Assembly (NCBI GenBank): GCA_900608495.1
Contig: UWYT01000246.1
Coordinates: 1-64,000 of the forward strand
Direction of reading: 5' to 3'
Length of the DNA: 64,000 nucleotides
DNA from: Olavius algarvensis spirochete endosymbiont
GTDB lineage: Bacteria; Spirochaetota; Spirochaetia; DSM-2461
The notes below the pieces were generated by a model. It ran no database searches and was not told the origin of the DNA. It worked only from the letters and a program-made list of their open reading frames with translations. The stretch's first letter is position 1. Each line of letters begins with the position of its first letter. The translations under genes were made by a program, and so were the position numbers. Shown piece by piece: positions 56,271 to 64,000 of the stretch.

Positions 56271-57692
56271 TTAATCGATTAAACCCCAATCCAGAATGGT
56301 TATCTGATCATCTATAGCAAGTATGCCTCTGTCGAGGACCGATTTCGAGTTGTCAAACGGGTTGTGAAACACTGCATCCAGTCGCAACTCGCCCCAATGC
56401 GTGCCTATATTGAATTTGCAAGAAGGCTGGGCCTCTACGTTGAAAACTCCGATACGCAGGCCGATTAGACTGGTGTTTGAATCTCGTCGTTCGTAGGCTG
56501 CCGCTATATAACCCGCGGGGGCTGGAGGATACCAGAAGTATCCGTCTCGAACGATACCCGATTTCTTGAGCGCAATAAACTGTATTAAAAGGCTATGATG
56601 TTTTACGCAATTGACATCACTCTTTGTCAACCAATCAATCGGATCTCGGTTAAATAGACTGGGTTGGTGGCTGGCCATATATTCCTGGCCCGCATAAATT
56701 AGCGTAGTACCCTTTTGAAACAGGCTAAAAGCGGTCCAGGCTGCCAGAGTGCTTTGTATATACCCCGCGTGGCTTGAGCCTTGAACCTGAGATGATACTG
56801 TGGAAGTTATGTGCCTATCAAACGAAGCAGTTGCAAATAACTTTCTCGCCCTGCTTTGATCATGATTCTCGAGAAAGCGCAGCTTAAGATCCGATTCTCT
56901 ATGAGTGGATTCCTGAATTCTTAGTCGATCTACATAATGTTTCAAATCTATTGCGCCGTATATAAGGCTAATCCAATCCGGATACACATCGTAATCATAG
57001 GACAAATCAAATACTTCCAGGAGCTCGCAGTCGCTTAAACAATCAAATCCCATGCGCCGAACGGCATGAATGAATGAACTTTCAACGGCTTCCGCAATCC
57101 AGATTGTATCAGGCTTTATCTGGGAGCAGGCATCACGGGCATCAAACCAGAAAGGCAGAGGAATCAACGGTGCCACATCGCAGCGGAAACCGTCGACTCC
57201 GTGCATAATCCAATCTTTCAGAGTTTCGATTTGATAATTCCAAAGCTCTTTAATTGAGTAATCAAGTTCTATTACATCGCTCCATTCATCAATTCTGCTG
57301 CCAGGCACCCCGTTCGAATTTTTCCAAAACCAATTTGGATTAGCCTTCCTCATAAGAGAATCGGCTGAGGTATGGTTGAAAACAATATCAATGATTACCG
57401 CTAAACCACGCCCGTGAGCCGCCTCAATAAAATTTGAGAAATCATCCATAGTGCCAAATTCTGGATTAATTGCCCGATGGTTACTAATTGCATAGGGACT
57501 GCCCAGGGTGCCCTTGCGTTTCTCAGCTCCGATTGGATAAATGGGTAAAAGCCATATTATGTCGACACCCAGATTGGAAATACGTTCAAGGTCTGCTATA
57601 AGTCCTTTAAAATCTCCGGTTTTGGAGTGATTGCGCACATACACCGAGTAGATAGTTTTATTGCGCAGCGAGGGGTTAGTAATCTGCGCCAC
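56271..57692 (-). CDS. Alpha-amylase family (GH13) glycoside hydrolase
   Basis: The 473-residue TIM-barrel enzyme has the four GH13 regions: DIVFNHTS (region I), DGFRCDVAP with the nucleophile Asp (~171), IWIAEAVE with the general acid Glu (~201) and RFLENHDQ with the third Asp (~275). It has no signal peptide, so it works in the cytoplasm on maltodextrins or similar alpha-glucans. The N terminus (NKTIYSVYVRNHSKTGDFKG) and small C-terminal beta-domain are standard. Its start overlaps malQ by 17 bases, so the two enzymes are made together. The exact bond specificity is unknown. Confidence 0.92.
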   Translation of the reverse strand: MAQITNPSLRNKTIYSVYVRNHSKTGDFKGLIADLERISNLGVDIIWLLPIYPIGAEKRKGTLGSPYAISNHRAINPEFGTMDDFSNFIEAAHGRGLAVIIDIVFNHTSADSLMRKANPNWFWKNSNGVPGSRIDEWSDVIELDYSIKELWNYQIETLKDWIMHGVDGFRCDVAPLIPLPFWFDARDACSQIKPDTIWIAEAVESSFIHAVRRMGFDCLSDCELLEVFDLSYDYDVYPDWISLIYGAIDLKHYVDRLRIQESTHRESDLKLRFLENHDQSRARKLFATASFDRHITSTVSSQVQGSSHAGYIQSTLAAWTAFSLFQKGTTLIYAGQEYMASHQPSLFNRDPIDWLTKSDVNCVKHHSLLIQFIALKKSGIVRDGYFWYPPAPAGYIAAAYERRDSNTSLIGLRIGVFNVEAQPSCKFNIGTHWGELRLDAVFHNPFDNSKSVLDRGILAIDDQITILDWGLID

Positions 57693-59229
57693 TGTTTTCC
57701 CCTTTTGTGTCCCGCGAGTAATTCAATCTTCCGTAGATTTCACAGAGCTTCCTTAAATATTCGGCTCTTTCGTCACTGAAAGATGTTTCAGGCGCCCGCC
57801 ACATCCAGTTATCACCAAGAGTTCCGGGTGTGTTAAACCTTGCCTGATTGTCTAGGCCCAATACATCCTGCATCGGGAAAATTGCGAAGTTGGCCACAGA
57901 AGCCATTGCGGCTCGCAGCATGGCTCCTGCCACTGTTTTGGCATCCGTGGTTTCGCCAAGATTCAAATAATCAATTACCTTTTTCCTATCGCATTCAGGC
58001 GCGATTTCAAACCAGCCGGCAATGGTATCGTTATCATGTGTTCCTGTGTAAACTACACTGTTCTTGTCGTAATTATGCGGGAGATAATTATTCTCCTCCG
58101 ATGCATTGAAAGCAAACTGCAGTATTTTCATTCTCGGAAATCCACAGGCCTCGATAAGTTCCACAACTTCCTCGGTGATAAACCCTAAATCCTCCGCGAT
58201 TATTGGCAATTCTCCCAATTTCTCGCGGGCCAGCGAAAAGAGAGCTCTACCGGGTGCAGGCATCCACTTCCCGTTTACTGCAGTCGTTTCTCCAAATGGT
58301 ACCGACCAATAGGCGCAAAAACCTCGAAAATGATCGATTCTCAACACGTCGTACTGCTCAAGCTTGTTTTTGAGAAGGGATAACCACCAGGAGTATTCAT
58401 CTTCGGCCATTTTATCCCAATCATAAAGTGGGTTTCCCCAAAGTTGTCCGGTTGAGCTGAAATAATCTGGAGGCACGCCAGCGATATTGGTAGGAAGAAG
58501 ATTGGCATCGAGTTGAAAGAGCCGGGGGTTGGCCCAGCAATCTGAAGAGTCGAAAGCAACAAAAATTGGTATATCGCCAATTATTTTAATTGCTCTCGAT
58601 TGAGCCTCGGATTTGATGTTTTGCCACTGGTGAAAAAACAGGAATTGTACGAAGAGATGGTATTGAACCTCGTTTGCCGTCTCTATTGTCAGACTGTCAA
58701 GCGACTTCTTCTCACGCAATTTCATTTCCTTAGCCCATGTATCCCATGAATGTTCGCCATTTTGATTTTTTAAAGCCATGAAGGTGCAGAAATCTTCCAG
58801 CCATTGGGATTGGGCAATTCTAAAAGCTTCCAGTTCCAATGTTAATTGTTTTGGCCCTTTACCCGCAGAATACCTACTCCAAGCCAGATGAAGAAGCTTC
58901 TTCTTCTCTGGGATAAGTAGAGAAAAATTCACATAGCTCTCGGGCAGTTGTTTCAGCGGGTCTAGTTCTTCAGGTTCCAATAGTCTGAAGCTAACCAGTT
59001 CTTCGACATCTATTAGATTGGGATTGCCGGCGAAAGCACAAAGACCTTGATAAGGAGAGTTGCCATAGCCGGTTGGAACCAGTGGACAAATCTGCCAGTA
59101 GGTTTGGCCGGCGCTTTGGAGCCAATCAAGAAAGCTGATTGCCTGTGTTCCAAAGGTGCCGATTCCATAGGAACCAGGCAGTGCCGTAGGGTGAAGCAGT
59201 ATGCCGCTTGCTCGTTGAAATCCTGTCAT
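57676..59229 (-). CDS. malQ: 4-alpha-glucanotransferase (amylomaltase)
   Basis: The 517-residue GH77 enzyme transfers glucan chains between maltodextrins. Family segments are RASGILLHPTALPGSYGIGT near the N terminus, VPPDYFSSTGQLWGNPLYDW, the nucleophile Asp in VLRIDHFRGF (~297), IIAEDLGFI with the acid/base Glu, and YTGTHDNDT. Length is normal (~500). It is the first gene of a two-gene minus-strand unit with the GH13 gene, forming a maltodextrin/glycogen breakdown pair. A TATAAT-rich region lies upstream of its start. Confidence 0.96.
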   Translation of the reverse strand: MTGFQRASGILLHPTALPGSYGIGTFGTQAISFLDWLQSAGQTYWQICPLVPTGYGNSPYQGLCAFAGNPNLIDVEELVSFRLLEPEELDPLKQLPESYVNFSLLIPEKKKLLHLAWSRYSAGKGPKQLTLELEAFRIAQSQWLEDFCTFMALKNQNGEHSWDTWAKEMKLREKKSLDSLTIETANEVQYHLFVQFLFFHQWQNIKSEAQSRAIKIIGDIPIFVAFDSSDCWANPRLFQLDANLLPTNIAGVPPDYFSSTGQLWGNPLYDWDKMAEDEYSWWLSLLKNKLEQYDVLRIDHFRGFCAYWSVPFGETTAVNGKWMPAPGRALFSLAREKLGELPIIAEDLGFITEEVVELIEACGFPRMKILQFAFNASEENNYLPHNYDKNSVVYTGTHDNDTIAGWFEIAPECDRKKVIDYLNLGETTDAKTVAGAMLRAAMASVANFAIFPMQDVLGLDNQARFNTPGTLGDNWMWRAPETSFSDERAEYLRKLCEIYGRLNYSRDTKGENSGADY

Positions 59230-59557
59230 TGATATCTCCCGCTTAACTATAACCCATCTCTGTCAGGTTGATTACCCAGGGTTGAATCGGATGAAGCGAT
59301 GACATCAGGAGTAAAACTATATATCAGTTTTCTAATAAATTTCATAAAAAACTATATACTATAATGACCAGGTAGTATTATAATGCGGCTTGTGATGAGG
59401 ATAAGTTAATTCTGCTCATTGTGTGTATGCGTTTTTCAGGCTTGATTTGCAGATTGAATGAAACTCAAAGCAACTTTGATTTGGTTTATGTACCCAAGAA
59501 GGAGGTGTTTAGATTTAGCATTACGCCCAAGTCTCGAAACAATTCTAAGGAGAGAAC
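59230..59557. other. Divergent control region between malQ and the small exported-protein gene
   Basis: The 328-bp gap is AT-rich in the middle and contains two TATAAT boxes in plus orientation (59360-59365, 59379-59384) but no good -35 partner. The GTG of an AAGGAGGTG motif at ~59500 opens an 18-codon frame that ends in ATGA overlap with the next gene. Promoters for both sides probably lie here. Confidence 0.35.
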
Positions 59558-59800
59558 ATGAAAAGAGTTTTTTTCACTTTATTCATTTTGATAGTAGTTG
59601 GAGGCCTCGCGTTCGCCATTGGTGACAAGGAAGAGACAAACACCATGGTTGATTCCATCGCGGTAGCCGCCAGCATCACTATAGAAGAGGCGGTTGATAA
59701 TTCAGAACTGCTCATGGGCAGCCCCATCATGGTAGTTGCAAATACCACACGATATGATTTTATCAACCTTTTGGACGACAGGAAGAGGTTTGTAGTCTAA
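59558..59800 (+). CDS. Small exported protein, 80 residues
   Basis: The protein has a clear signal peptide (MKRVFFTLFILIVVGGLAFA, cleavage after AFA likely) and a mature part of ~60 acidic residues (GDKEETNTMVDSIAVAASIT, EEAVDNSELLMGSPIMVV). There is no lipobox Cys, so it should be released into the periplasm or beyond. AAGGAGAG before ATG 59558 is a strong ribosome site. It is followed by a strong terminator ~140 bases on, so it is a single-gene transcript. I know no family for it. Confidence 0.72.
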   Translation: MKRVFFTLFILIVVGGLAFAIGDKEETNTMVDSIAVAASITIEEAVDNSELLMGSPIMVVANTTRYDFINLLDDRKRFVV

Positions 59801-59938
59801 TCAAACAAACCGACGACGAGTTGTATCGTCATTTAGAGTCTACTGGGGATTTATGTGTTAATATTGCGGACTGGGCGGATGTTAGATGACTTAAGATGCT
59901 GAGCGCAAAAAAGTACAACACACTTTTTGGTGTACGGC

Positions 59939-59978
59939 CCCCTCCTGCAAGATTAACTTGTGTGGAGGGGTTTTTTTT
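59939..59978 (+). terminator. Strong Rho-independent terminator
   Basis: CCCCTCC (59939-59945) pairs with GGAGGGG (59964-59970), enclosing a second stem CAAG/CTTG, and eight T follow directly. It ends the transcript of the small exported protein. Confidence 0.9.
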
Positions 59979-60103
59979 GTTGTCGACCAGATAAGCGGGA
60001 AGCTTAACGAACTCCGGCAGAAGTGTGGCATACTTATCTTTGTGCTTGATTTCGCCGTAGAAACAGCGAAAATATATGCATTGGATATCACGAGGTAAAT
60101 TAT

Positions 60104-60175
60104 ATGAAATTGATGCGGTTCTTCGTTGTAGCGCTCTCGCTGGCTATTCTAGTTGCATATACATTTGTTATTTAG
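60104..60175 (+). CDS. Putative 23-residue single-helix membrane peptide
   Basis: The frame reads MKLMRFFVVALSLAILVAYT then FVI and stop. It is one hydrophobic helix with a positively charged N terminus. GAGGT sits seven bases before the ATG, a normal ribosome site. It lies after the terminator of the exported-protein gene and before the V-ATPase genes. Many bacterial micropeptides of this shape act on membrane complexes, but no function can be claimed here and chance is not excluded. Confidence 0.45.
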   Translation: MKLMRFFVVALSLAILVAYTFVI

Positions 60176-60215
60176 AAAAGCCTGGGAGTAAAAAGATTTC
60201 AATCTCCGTATGAGG

Positions 60216-60271
60216 GAGCCAGTGCGGAGATGGCTGATTTCTGCCGCACGCTCTGACAAGCTGGTCGCCAG
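60216..60271 (+). promoter_or_regulatory. Structured RNA segment in the V-ATPase leader
   Basis: GAGC-CA-GTGCGG (60216-60227) pairs with CCGCAC-GCTC (60244-60253), forming ten base pairs with a two-base bulge and a 16-base loop. A second hairpin CTGG-TCG-CCAG follows at 60261-60271. The segment ends ~110 bases before the ATG of the V-ATPase E gene. It does not match a riboswitch that I know. Confidence 0.4.
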
Positions 60272-60384
60272 ACTGGCTGGATTCTTGTATTTACGATTCC
60301 ATTTATGAAATCTCCTCATGTATTCGGTTAATAGGCTGGGTATGGATACACAACTGTTGAAAAGTGTATGGTAAGGGGAGAAGA

Positions 60385-61002
60385 ATGAACGACAAATTGC
60401 AGAGACTTACAGATAAGATTTACAAAGATGGTGTGGAGAAGGCCCATACCGAGGCAGAAGCGTTGCTTCGTGAGGCCGCGAGGGAAAGGAATGAAATACT
60501 TGGAAGAGCCGAACTTGAAGCGCAGGCAATTGTTGAAAAAGGGCGCAGAGAGGTGGAGTCGCTAAGGTTAAAAACAGAGGCGGAATTGTCCTGGGCCGCC
60601 AGGCAAACAGAGAGTAATCTGAAACAGAGGGCTGTAGCCTTTCTTACCGATGGCATCTTACATGAAGAAGTGAATAAATCCCTGGGAAACGGAGATTTGC
60701 TTACCAAACTCATTCTGACGGCGATGGATGCCTGGGCGGCTAGTGGGAAAGCTCCCAACCTTTCATTGATACTCTCCGACGCCCTGGAAAGAGAATTCAT
60801 TCTGGGCCTGCAAACTGCGCTGAAGAAACAAATTGACCAGGGATTGAGTATCAGTTTTTCCGATAAAATTAGAAACGGTTTCAAGTTTGAGTCTAAGGAC
60901 GGGACTTACAATTTTTCGTTCACCGATAAGGATTTCGAAGAGTTCTTCCGTTCCTTCGTAAAGAAGAAAACCCGGACAGTTTTGTTCGGAGGTGAATATT
61001 GA
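60385..61002 (+). CDS. atpE: V-type ATP synthase subunit E
   Basis: The ~205-residue peripheral-stalk subunit starts at ATG 60385 (MNDKLQRLTDKIYKDGVEKA), with AGGGGAGA as ribosome site; the frame is open seven codons further back. Residues ~10-95 are a long, charged helix (AEALLREAARERNEILGRAE, LEAQAIVEKGRREVE) that pairs with subunit G or H, and the C-terminal globular part contacts the catalytic head. The order E-DUF2764-A-B is that of spirochaete V-ATPases. Its stop overlaps the next start. Confidence 0.9.
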   Translation: MNDKLQRLTDKIYKDGVEKAHTEAEALLREAARERNEILGRAELEAQAIVEKGRREVESLRLKTEAELSWAARQTESNLKQRAVAFLTDGILHEEVNKSLGNGDLLTKLILTAMDAWAASGKAPNLSLILSDALEREFILGLQTALKKQIDQGLSISFSDKIRNGFKFESKDGTYNFSFTDKDFEEFFRSFVKKKTRTVLFGGEY

Positions 61003-61826
61003 CTCAATACTATTATCTGGTTTCCAGCCTACCCGAACTTGCCTCTGACACTTCATTTGATAAACACCCGTATCCTGCCTTTGATGAGTTTGCCCGCGAA
61101 GAACTGCACCTTGCTGATTACTCGGATATGCGCAAATGCTTCTTACTGAATGATGCTTCAAATATCAATTCAAAACTGGATGCATCTCCTCTTGCAATGA
61201 AAGCACCTTCTTTCTATAGCGAGAACGAATTGGAAGATGGTTTGGCAGAACCAGACGAACTTTTTGACTTCTTCTCTGAATTCATTTGGGACATCAGGCT
61301 TGAAAGGCAGAATCAATTTACAATGTCGAAAGAAAATGAATTGCTTTGCAGGATGATGACTGCGCTTAGCACTGAGAAAAAATCCGAAATCAGGGGATTC
61401 CCACGGGAATATCTGATCTTCAAGGCACAGTTGAAAAACTTGACGACAGCGCTGGCCTGCAGAAAGGACGAAAGGTTATACATAGACGAGATTTTCCCCT
61501 TCGATCATTTCACCAAGAAAATCAGTATGAGTCAGGCGCCCGATTTCGGCATTGGCGATGAACTGGGTGTAATGAAACCTCTAGTTGATGCTTTTGCCGA
61601 TTCCTCGGCTTTGGATATTGAACGGGCAATTACTAAAACGAGTTGGGCATGGCTCGACGAAAGGATTGGGTATAAGCATTTTTCCCGCGAGGTTGTATTT
61701 TCTTTTGCAATACGAATTGCAGATGTGGAACGGTGGCTCTCGATAACACCTGTTGATGGTAGACGAATGCTTGATGAATTGCTGGAAAAACTCCATAGAA
61801 ATACAACTAAGAAGAGTCCTTTATGA
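60999..61826 (+). CDS. V-ATPase-associated DUF2764 protein
   Basis: This 275-residue protein starts with TTG overlapping the atpE stop (TTGA) and opens TQYYYLVSSLPELASDTSFD, the usual opening of DUF2764 proteins found between subunits E and A in spirochaetes, chlamydiae and Bacteroidetes. It is helical and acidic, and its mid-part recalls the C/d-type central-stalk subunit, whose place in the operon it takes, since no subunit C gene is seen so far. It overlaps atpA by four bases. A structural role linking rotor and stator is inferred. Confidence 0.87.
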   Translation: MTQYYYLVSSLPELASDTSFDKHPYPAFDEFAREELHLADYSDMRKCFLLNDASNINSKLDASPLAMKAPSFYSENELEDGLAEPDELFDFFSEFIWDIRLERQNQFTMSKENELLCRMMTALSTEKKSEIRGFPREYLIFKAQLKNLTTALACRKDERLYIDEIFPFDHFTKKISMSQAPDFGIGDELGVMKPLVDAFADSSALDIERAITKTSWAWLDERIGYKHFSREVVFSFAIRIADVERWLSITPVDGRRMLDELLEKLHRNTTKKSPL

Positions 61827-63577
61827 CCCGAGGAATAGTTACGGGAATAACTGCCAATCTGATTACTGTGGAAGTGGATGGTCCCATCAGTCAGAATGAA
61901 ATTGCATATCTGCAAAATAACGATGAGCGGCTGATGTCCGAAGTTATAAGAATTACTGGGAAAACCGCATATATGCAGTGCTTTGAAAGCACCCGGGGAG
62001 TCAAAGTGGGACTTCCAGTGGAATTTTCAGGCGAGATGCTGGAAGTGGAACTTGGCCCGGGGCTTCTATCGAAGAACTACGACGGCTTACAAAGCGATCT
62101 GAATAAAAAGGAAGGTTTGTTTTTAAAAAGGGGTGAATATACAGCGGCGCTCAATGAAGAGAAAAAATATGAATTTGCCGCGCTTGCGACAGTGGGGGAG
62201 AGAGTAAATGCGGGGTTTTGGTTGGGAGAGGTTAAAGAGAACTGGGTGAACCATAAGATTATGGCGCCCTTCAATTTGGCAAGCGAGTGGATTGTTGAGT
62301 CGGTGGCTGCCAATGGAATCTACGGTATCCACGATGTTATCGCAGTGATAAGGAACGATGCGGGCGAAAGAATGGAGCTGTCAATGACTCAGCGATGGCC
62401 TGTGAAAATCCCGATTAGAGCTTATAGAGAAAAATCTCGGCCATACCGACTTATGGAGACGGGCTATCGAATTATCGATACCTTCAATCCGCTGGCCGAA
62501 GGAGGAACTGGTTTCATCCCCGGGCCATTCGGCTGCGGGAAGACGGTTGTCCAGCACACAATTAGTAGAAATGCCTCGGCAGATATCATTATTATCGCCG
62601 CCTGTGGTGAAAGAGCTAACGAGGTTGTGGAAATCTTCACCGAGTTCCCGGAGTTGGAAGATCCACGCACCGGACGCAAACTCTTTGAGCGAACAACTGT
62701 TATCTGTAACACGTCGAACATGCCGGTTGCCGCGCGCGAGGCATCGGTATATACAGCTATGACTATAGGTGAATACTACCGCCAGATGGGACTTAGCGTG
62801 CTGCTCCTTGCTGATTCGACATCGCGCTGGGCCCAGGCACTTAGAGAAATGTCCAACCGCCTTGAGGAACTCCCTGGCCCGGATGCCTTCCCCATGGATC
62901 TACCGGCAGTAATAGCAAATTTCTACGCTCGCGCCGGAATGGTATATCTTCACAATGGGGCAAGCGGAGCAGTTACCTTCATAGGCACGGTGTCTCCCGC
63001 CGGTGGCAATCTGAAGGAACCTGTAACCGAATCCACCAAGAAGGTGGCCCAGTGCTTCTATGCTCTCTCGCAAAAGCGTGCGGATTCAAAACGCTACCCG
63101 GCGATAGATCCTCATGATAGCTATTCCAAATATCTGGAAAGTCCGGAAATACAGCAGTTTCTCTCTGAACGCTCCGGCCCCAGGTGGGTTAGCGACGTGC
63201 TCTCGCTGAAAAACCGGATGTTGCGTGGCAAGGAGGCTCAAGATCAGATTTCCATTCTTGGCGATGATGGAGTTCCTATCGACTATCATGTTGATTTCTG
63301 GAAGAGCGAATTGATAGATGCCGTTCTGATACAGCAGGATGCCTTCGATCCCATCGACAGTTTTGCCTCGGTAGAAAGGCAGGAATATGGCTTGGAAATG
63401 TTGAAGAAAATATGCGATAGAAAATTTCGTTTCCAATCATTTGAGGCGGTGGCTCCGTATTTCAAGAAAATTATCAATTCGCTCAAGCAAATGAATTTTT
63501 GCGATTTCAACTCCGCCCCGTTCAAGGAATTCGAAGCCCAATTCAAATCCATGCTAAACGAGGGAGATGTCTCCTAA
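61823..63577 (+). CDS. atpA: V-type ATP synthase subunit A (catalytic)
   Basis: The 584-residue catalytic subunit has the P-loop GPFGCGKTVVQH (~235-246), Walker B-type LLLADSTSRWAQALRE, and the characteristic A-subunit insert region (~110-190) that distinguishes V/A-type from F-type chains. It hydrolyses or makes ATP at the A/B interface. ATGA overlaps couple it to DUF2764 upstream, and its TAA shares a base with the ATG of subunit B. Na versus H specificity depends on subunit K, which lies outside the window. Confidence 0.96.
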   Translation: MTRGIVTGITANLITVEVDGPISQNEIAYLQNNDERLMSEVIRITGKTAYMQCFESTRGVKVGLPVEFSGEMLEVELGPGLLSKNYDGLQSDLNKKEGLFLKRGEYTAALNEEKKYEFAALATVGERVNAGFWLGEVKENWVNHKIMAPFNLASEWIVESVAANGIYGIHDVIAVIRNDAGERMELSMTQRWPVKIPIRAYREKSRPYRLMETGYRIIDTFNPLAEGGTGFIPGPFGCGKTVVQHTISRNASADIIIIAACGERANEVVEIFTEFPELEDPRTGRKLFERTTVICNTSNMPVAAREASVYTAMTIGEYYRQMGLSVLLLADSTSRWAQALREMSNRLEELPGPDAFPMDLPAVIANFYARAGMVYLHNGASGAVTFIGTVSPAGGNLKEPVTESTKKVAQCFYALSQKRADSKRYPAIDPHDSYSKYLESPEIQQFLSERSGPRWVSDVLSLKNRMLRGKEAQDQISILGDDGVPIDYHVDFWKSELIDAVLIQQDAFDPIDSFASVERQEYGLEMLKKICDRKFRFQSFEAVAPYFKKIINSLKQMNFCDFNSAPFKEFEAQFKSMLNEGDVS

Positions 63578-64000
63578 TGCAAAGCAGCGCCTTTCAGATG
63601 ATACACACCAAAATAGAAAAAATAACCAAGGCAACGGTAAGTTTGGAAGCAAGCGGCATAGGAAATGAAGAAATGGCCTGGGTGGACAATCGCCTCGCCC
63701 AAGTGGTTAAAATCAATAAAAATCAGGTAACCCTTCAGGTATATGTGGGCACGGAGGGAATCTCCACCAATGCCGAGGTGGTCTTTCTAGGGCGTCCGCC
63801 GGTATTAAAAGTATCAGAGCACTTGGCTGGCAGATTCTTTGACGCTTATGGACAACCAATTGACGGCAATCCAGAAGTGGAAGGCGAGGAAAGGGAAATT
63901 GGCGGACCATCGGTTAATCCTGTTTGCCGCGAGCAGCCCAGTGAGCTGATTGCCACAGGCATTGCCGGAATCGATTTGAACAACACGATAGTCACCGGCC
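63577..64000 (+). CDS. atpB: V-type ATP synthase subunit B, 5' part (truncated by window end)
   Basis: The frame starts at ATG 63577 (MQSSAFQMIHTKIEKITKAT) and is open to the window end, giving ~141 residues of a ~430-residue protein. The segments GRFFDAYGQPIDGNPEVEGE, GPSVNPVCREQPSELIATGI and AGIDLNNTIVTG are typical of the non-catalytic B subunit. It shares one base with the subunit A stop. The remaining rotor and membrane genes (D, I, K) should follow beyond the edge. Confidence 0.94.
   Translation, partial: MQSSAFQMIHTKIEKITKATVSLEASGIGNEEMAWVDNRLAQVVKINKNQVTLQVYVGTEGISTNAEVVFLGRPPVLKVSEHLAGRFFDAYGQPIDGNPEVEGEEREIGGPSVNPVCREQPSELIATGIAGIDLNNTIVTG

Larger units (their letters stand above)
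59801..60384. other. Gap before the V-ATPase operon, with terminator, small ORF and hairpins
   Basis: This 584-bp stretch holds a strong terminator (59939-59978), a putative 23-residue membrane peptide (60104-60175) and a structured segment (60216-60271) lying 5' of the V-ATPase genes. A weaker stem AAAAAGT-ACAACAC-ACTTTTT precedes the terminator. No standard promoter was fixed. Confidence 0.5.

Noticed and set aside
1-64000. CRISPR arrays, insertion sequences, prophage or toxin-antitoxin pairs.
   Set aside because: No regularly spaced repeats, transposase motifs, terminal inverted repeats, integrase or phage structural genes were recognised anywhere in the window.

Overview
The window reads as a chromosomal segment of a free-living, flagellated bacterium, most likely a member of the Spirochaetota. 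The pointers are a V-type ATPase operon in the order E, DUF2764, A, B (the order known from spirochaetes, and also from chlamydiae and Bacteroidetes), a FliS flagellin chaperone beside polA and coaE, LL-diaminopimelate aminotransferase (DapL), a fused AroD-AroE protein, and a SPOR-domain envelope protein. The assignment is inference from gene content and order; no rRNA gene is present. GC content is moderate and coding density is high. There is no CRISPR array, prophage, insertion sequence or rRNA operon.

Layout. 1-3.9 kb: the end of a sugar-type ABC permease, a large PHP-domain protein and a LacI-family regulator. 4.2-5.2 kb: a broken MarR gene translationally coupled to a peroxiredoxin-like gene. 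5.7-8.2 kb: an SRAP (YedK/HMCES-type) protein, a Nudix hydrolase and serine acetyltransferase. 8.5-13.4 kb, minus strand: fliS, an orphan, polA, coaE and a SPOR protein, closely packed and probably one operon. 13.6-17.2 kb, minus strand: a small orphan behind an 18-bp palindrome, a glycerophosphodiesterase and aroDE.

17.4-37.0 kb is the metabolic core, all on the plus strand: pyruvate:ferredoxin oxidoreductase with its own sigma70-like promoter, a decayed XRE regulator, then acnA-sdhA-sdhB-sucC-sucD-sucA-sucB-lpd-gltA-fumC and a 55-residue rubredoxin. Most junctions from acnA to lpd overlap or nearly touch. The block encodes most of an oxidative TCA cycle, but isocitrate and malate dehydrogenases and the succinate dehydrogenase membrane anchors (SdhC/D) are absent from it.

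37-55 kb is mixed housekeeping: folE, a small zinc-ribbon protein, a 384-residue orphan, a membrane protein with a degenerate M28 peptidase domain, nrdR, a HisD-family dehydrogenase with altered zinc ligands, folC, dapL, a 7TM receptor with a degenerate GGDEF domain, a RecQ-like helicase, an adenosine-deaminase-family enzyme, rpmB, two orphans and a DtxR-family regulator. 55-64 kb: nth, tRNA-Pro(UGG), an alpha-amylase-family gene with malQ, a small exported protein, a strong terminator, a putative 23-residue membrane peptide, a structured leader and the start of the V-ATPase operon.

Physiologically this suggests a heterotroph that breaks down alpha-glucans and other sugars, oxidises pyruvate with ferredoxin, has TCA capacity including 2-oxoglutarate dehydrogenase, and couples a V-type ATPase to ion transport. 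I found no clearly novel defence or mobile system. The best leads are the anchor-less SdhAB within a TCA block, the HisD-like enzyme, the degenerate GGDEF and M28 proteins, and the small ORFs and RNA structure upstream of the V-ATPase genes.
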